NCBI GenBank assembly: GCA_030672225.1
Contig: DAOVGW010000064.1
Span: 1-8,334, forward strand
Source of the DNA: Dehalococcoidales bacterium
GTDB taxonomy: Bacteria > Chloroflexota > Dehalococcoidia > Dehalococcoidales > ARS1013
Reading direction: 5' to 3'
Length of the DNA stretch: 8,334 bases
The position numbers were made by a program, and so were the translations under genes. Under the pieces are notes generated by a model. The model searched no databases and was not told the origin of the DNA. It saw only the letters and a list, made by a program, of their open reading frames with translations. Of the stretch, positions 6,826-8,334 are shown in pieces (the first letter of the stretch is position 1; each line of letters begins with the position of its first letter).

Positions 6826-7599
6826 CTATTCCTCCTCCTCCTCCTCAGTTACAGGGCTTGCCTCACCTCTAATGCCGGGGAGCAAGGCTACTGTCTTTGC
6901 CCTCTTACGTTTTGACGGTAAGGCTAGGCTGTCAATCATCTGGCGTAGCTCCTTCAATCTCCCCACTGGCTGACCAACCTCAACATCAACTACCACCCCA
7001 TCCACCCCTACCTCCCAAATAGCCTGAAGCTCATCAGCGGTTACACTCGGTGGCACAGAGACCAACAGGGGTTTAGCTAATAAATCACTAAAGCGCTTAA
7101 AAGACATAAGGTGATGCCAGGTAAGAAAATGCTCTCTGTCCTCCTGGCTGGTGATAAGTACAGCATCTGTCGGCAGCTCATCAACTGACCTTAGCAAGCC
7201 CTCATCCAGCGAAGGCACCACCGCCAAAACCTTGCCCACTTCTTCACCCTCAAGTATTTTAAGTGAGGTATTAGCCGGGAAGACAACAAAATCACAGCCA
7301 ACCCGAACAAGCTGCCTTATTCCGCCCTGGCCACTACCCTTCAGTAGGCCTCCCCAGAGGATGCCAGGTGCTACCTGAGCTATTGCTTTAAGCTTCTTAG
7401 CCTCTGAAGTCAGTTTGGCAATAGGTAGTAGTCCGGCATCAGCCCCAGACACATAATCAGCTAGATTATCAACATCAGCCTGAGGCAGGCTGGCAATGAG
7501 CATCATCCTCGGCTTTGAGATGGGCTGTGCTACCTTAAATCCTATTGGCTGGGGGGTAACCTGTGACACCTGCTTTAATTTATCTATAAACCGGTTCAT
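6826..7599 (-). CDS. Conserved-looking protein of unknown function, possible TIM-barrel-like fold (257 aa)
   Basis: I do not recognise a named family. The 257 residues alternate hydrophobic strands and amphipathic helices: MMLIASL (32-38), GADAGLLPI (52-60), GILWGGLL, GCDFVVFPA, KVLAVVPS, TDAVLITS, PLLVSVP and VDGVVVDVE. This resembles a (beta/alpha)8 barrel, ending with a GVDGVVVDVEVG-type strand. I see no recognisable catalytic or phosphate-binding motif. There is no signal peptide. The C-terminus is basic (PSKRKRAK), then ends in six Glu encoded by a GAG repeat. The ATG at 7599 has GGAGG four bases upstream. It lies 28 bases downstream of tRNA-Thr on the same strand with no terminator between, so the two may share a transcript. 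It converges on guaB3 with a 47-base gap. The gene is well supported; the function is unknown. Confidence 0.88.
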   Translation of the reverse strand: MNRFIDKLKQVSQVTPQPIGFKVAQPISKPRMMLIASLPQADVDNLADYVSGADAGLLPIAKLTSEAKKLKAIAQVAPGILWGGLLKGSGQGGIRQLVRVGCDFVVFPANTSLKILEGEEVGKVLAVVPSLDEGLLRSVDELPTDAVLITSQEDREHFLTWHHLMSFKRFSDLLAKPLLVSVPPSVTADELQAIWEVGVDGVVVDVEVGQPVGRLKELRQMIDSLALPSKRKRAKTVALLPGIRGEASPVTEEEEEE

Positions 7600-7627
7600 C
7601 TAGCCTCCAATCTTTATAAACCAATCG

Positions 7628-7702
7628 TGGAGCCAGCGGTCAGAGTCGAACTGACGACCAACGGTTTACGAAACCGTTGCTCTACCACTGAGCTACGCTG
7701 GC
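7628..7702 (-). tRNA. tRNA-Thr, anticodon CGT (reads ACG)
   Basis: A complete cloverleaf reads on the minus strand. The acceptor stem GCCAGCG pairs with CGCTGGC, and the D arm is GCTC/GAGC. The anticodon stem ACGGT/ACCGT encloses the loop TTCGTAA, giving anticodon CGT. The variable region is five bases, the T arm GTCAG/CTGAC has loop TTCGACT, and the discriminator base is T. The CCA end is encoded (7630-7628). All stems pair perfectly, so this should be functional. It decodes ACG threonine codons; a UGU-anticodon tRNA elsewhere probably overlaps it. No T-rich terminator lies between it and the downstream 257-residue gene. Confidence 0.97.
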
Positions 7703-7720
7703 CAATATCTTACCGCTCTA

Positions 7721-7855
7721 CTAAGAGCTTTGCCGATAATTCCTTACTCTCTTTCCCTTCAAAAGCTTATTGTTACTCTTGATTGATATTACACTGGCAA
7801 TTATTGATAGAATGGCAGCAATAGTTGCAAGAACTAATATAATAATTTCTACCAT
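7721..7855 (-). CDS. Candidate small single-pass membrane protein (44 aa)
   Basis: An open frame upstream of tRNA-Thr encodes 44 residues. After MVE comes a continuous hydrophobic stretch of about 22 residues (IIILVLATIAAILSII, then ASVISI). A strongly basic tail follows (KSNNKLLKGKRVRNYRQ). That is the layout of a one-helix membrane protein with its C-terminus inside. The ATG at 7855 lies in the palindrome ACCATATGGT. An in-frame ATG at 7870 would add MVLDH. Neither start has a clear ribosome binding site, which is the main argument against it. AT-rich DNA can also give hydrophobic frames by chance. An extended -10 promoter about 90-100 bases upstream on the same strand, and the tRNA 18 bases downstream, suggest one transcript. 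No family is recognised. Confidence 0.4.
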   Translation of the reverse strand: MVEIIILVLATIAAILSIIASVISIKSNNKLLKGKRVRNYRQSS

Positions 7856-7903
7856 ATGGTCTAAAACCATACATTTTCAGCTACCAAACGGCTTTTAGCT
7901 CTG

Positions 7904-7955
7904 AAGTAGGTCATGCAGGTCACGAACCTGTGACACCCTGATTAAAAGATACAGG
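7904..7955 (-). other. Degenerate tRNA 3'-half-like sequence (possible relic or attachment-site trace)
   Basis: On the minus strand a CCTG (7955-7952), then the Lys-type anticodon loop CTTTTAA (7948-7942), then TCAGG can be laid out like an anticodon arm with extra bases in its 5' strand. A five-base variable region GTGTC follows. Next comes a T-arm-like ACAGG-TTCGTGA-CCTGC with four of five pairs and a T where A58 is expected. The end is CTT instead of CCA. No matching D arm or 5' acceptor strand exists. It is not a functional tRNA. A relic of a tRNA 3' end left by an integrative element is one reading; coincidence is another. Confidence 0.3.
7916..7934. repeat. Two overlapping, mutually exclusive inverted repeats
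   Basis: CAGGT (7916-7920) pairs with ACCTG (7926-7930), and GTCAC (7919-7923) pairs with GTGAC (7930-7934). The two 5-bp stems share bases, so only one can form at a time. They lie in the predicted leader downstream of the extended -10 promoter at 7959-7967. One stem coincides with the T-arm-like part of the tRNA-like sequence. Confidence 0.45.
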
Positions 7956-7958
7956 TCA

Positions 7959-7967
7959 ATTATACCA
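7959..7967 (-). promoter_or_regulatory. Extended -10 promoter reading towards the small ORF and tRNA-Thr
   Basis: On the minus strand TGG-TATAAT (7967-7959) matches the extended -10 consensus TGnTATAAT. No good -35 hexamer is found at 16-18 bases, which is typical for extended -10 promoters. Initiation near 7952 would give a leader of about 95 bases before the small ORF, then tRNA-Thr and the 257-residue gene. Confidence 0.5.
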
Positions 7968-8055
7968 CGTAGTAATATCCAGTAACATGCAGTGGTGTTC
8001 TGTAGATGTCCTCAAACCTATTTCGTGCGTTCTGCTGCCTTCTAGTGTCATTTAG

Positions 8056-8092
8056 TGCTAAACAGTTCGTTAGCAAAAATGTTAGCAGAATT
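8056..8092. repeat. Cluster of TTAGCA motifs in inverted and direct orientation
   Basis: TGCTAA (8056-8061) forms a perfect 6-bp inverted repeat with TTAGCA (8070-8075) across eight bases. GTTAGCAAAAAT (8069-8080) is then followed directly by GTTAGCAGAATT (8081-8092), ten of twelve identical. TTTAG-TG-CTAAA (8051-8062) is a further small palindrome. The layout resembles binding sites for a DNA-binding protein or recombinase, but no such gene is in view. Confidence 0.45.
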
Positions 8093-8175
8093 GCACATTA
8101 TGGCTTATTGTTGGATTGAGCGTGGTTTGAGTTCTTTTTGGTGGCAGGTCAATCGGGGCCGCCTTTGCTGTTACA

Positions 8176-8334
8176 TCACTGAGTTAGAATATCCTTCAGC
8201 CGTATTGCTCTTCCTGTTTGGATGGCGCCAAAACCGTACCGATTCCGGATGCGGTCGATGGCTTTGTTCAATTCCTCCAGCTTTCGGGCGGAGGGAGTGA
8301 ACAGTGCCGCCTGCTGGCTCGGCTCCACCAGGTT
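8176..8334 (-). CDS. dinB: C-terminal end of a Y-family DNA polymerase (Pol IV/DinB-like), cut by the window edge
   Basis: Reading in from the right edge, 52 residues and a TGA stop are visible. They contain LFTPSARKLEELNKAIDRI (residues 11-29 of the fragment), then RNRYGFGAIQTGR. This matches the C-terminal end of DinB-type translesion polymerases, where RxxxLxxAIDxIRxRYGxxAI is common. QAALF (residues 8-12) fits the QxxLF pattern of a beta-clamp-binding peptide and lies where many DinB proteins carry QLSLF. The catalytic palm, finger and little-finger domains lie off the window. The frame stays open to the edge. DinB copies undamaged or lesion-bearing DNA with low fidelity and is often SOS-induced; its promoter is out of view. 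Another ImpB/MucB/SamB-family member is the alternative. The fragment is short, so the assignment is good but not certain. Confidence 0.75.
   Translation of the reverse strand, partial: NLVEPSQQAALFTPSARKLEELNKAIDRIRNRYGFGAIQTGRAIRLKDILTQ

Larger units (their letters stand above)
7871..8175. other. Gene-poor interval between the small ORF and the DinB fragment
   Basis: No convincing protein gene is seen on either strand. A plus-strand frame at 8055-8300 overlaps the polymerase fragment antisense, has cysteine- and tryptophan-rich composition and lacks a ribosome binding site, so I treat it as spurious. A minus-strand open stretch of about 44 codons (roughly 8095-7962) has no ATG. The interval holds an extended -10 promoter, overlapping inverted repeats at 7916-7934, a tRNA-3'-half-like sequence and TTAGCA repeats. 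CAGGTCAAT occurs twice (7952-7960, 8145-8153). I see no clear terminator for the polymerase gene. Confidence 0.6.

Noticed and set aside
7904..7967. A second functional tRNA gene
   Set aside because: Only the 3' half has tRNA character. The D arm and acceptor stem do not pair, A58 is replaced by T, and CCA is absent.
7962..8097. Minus-strand open stretch of about 44 codons in the gene-poor interval
   Set aside because: It has no ATG and no ribosome binding site, and its translation resembles no family. It overlaps the repeat cluster.
8055..8300. Plus-strand open frame of 81 codons at the right end
   Set aside because: It runs antisense over the DinB-like coding tail, has no ribosome binding site, and has odd Cys/Trp-rich composition with no recognisable motif.

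Overview
The window (8,334 bases, moderate GC) looks like chromosomal bacterial DNA, most likely from the Chloroflexota and probably the class Dehalococcoidia. That placement is an inference. It rests on the overall feel of the proteins, on the set of neighbours (FtsH, trans-polyprenyl diphosphate synthase, MetRS, RsmI, GuaB3) and on a C-terminal Y-family polymerase fragment. No rRNA or other firm marker is present. Most of the window is housekeeping sequence. The less ordinary part is the last 800 bases and the divergent intergenic region near 5,400-5,640.

Layout, left to right. The 3' two-thirds of an ftsH gene (+) enters from the left edge and ends at 1419. It converges on a four-gene minus-strand cluster that reads from right to left: rsmI (5380-4565), a 77-residue two-CxxC protein (4529-4296), metG (4248-2590) and a long-chain trans-polyprenyl diphosphate synthase (2555-1581). 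The gaps are only 34 to 47 bases, so this is probably one operon. It is driven by a good sigma-70-type promoter just upstream of rsmI. A divergent promoter with an equally good -35/-10 pair drives guaB3 (5639-6778, +). Three perfect palindromes (5472-5486, 5495-5521, 5531-5551) sit between the two promoters. A 257-residue protein of unknown function (7599-6826, -) converges on guaB3. Directly upstream of it on the same strand is a complete tRNA-Thr(CGU), and upstream of that a candidate 44-residue single-pass membrane protein. About 320 bases without a clear gene follow, holding an extended -10 promoter, a degenerate tRNA-3'-half-like stretch and short TTAGCA repeats. The last 159 bases encode the C-terminus of a DinB-like DNA polymerase, reading in from the right edge.

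How the genes relate. The minus-strand operon is mainly about translation: RsmI modifies 16S rRNA in the decoding centre, and MetG charges initiator and elongator tRNA-Met. An isoprenoid-chain enzyme sits at its end. GuaB3 belongs to purine nucleotide interconversion. FtsH is the membrane-anchored quality-control protease. I see no toxin-antitoxin, CRISPR, phage or transposase gene. I found no convincing new multi-gene system. The most open items are the small unknown proteins, the tRNA-Thr/unknown-protein arrangement and the palindrome cluster.
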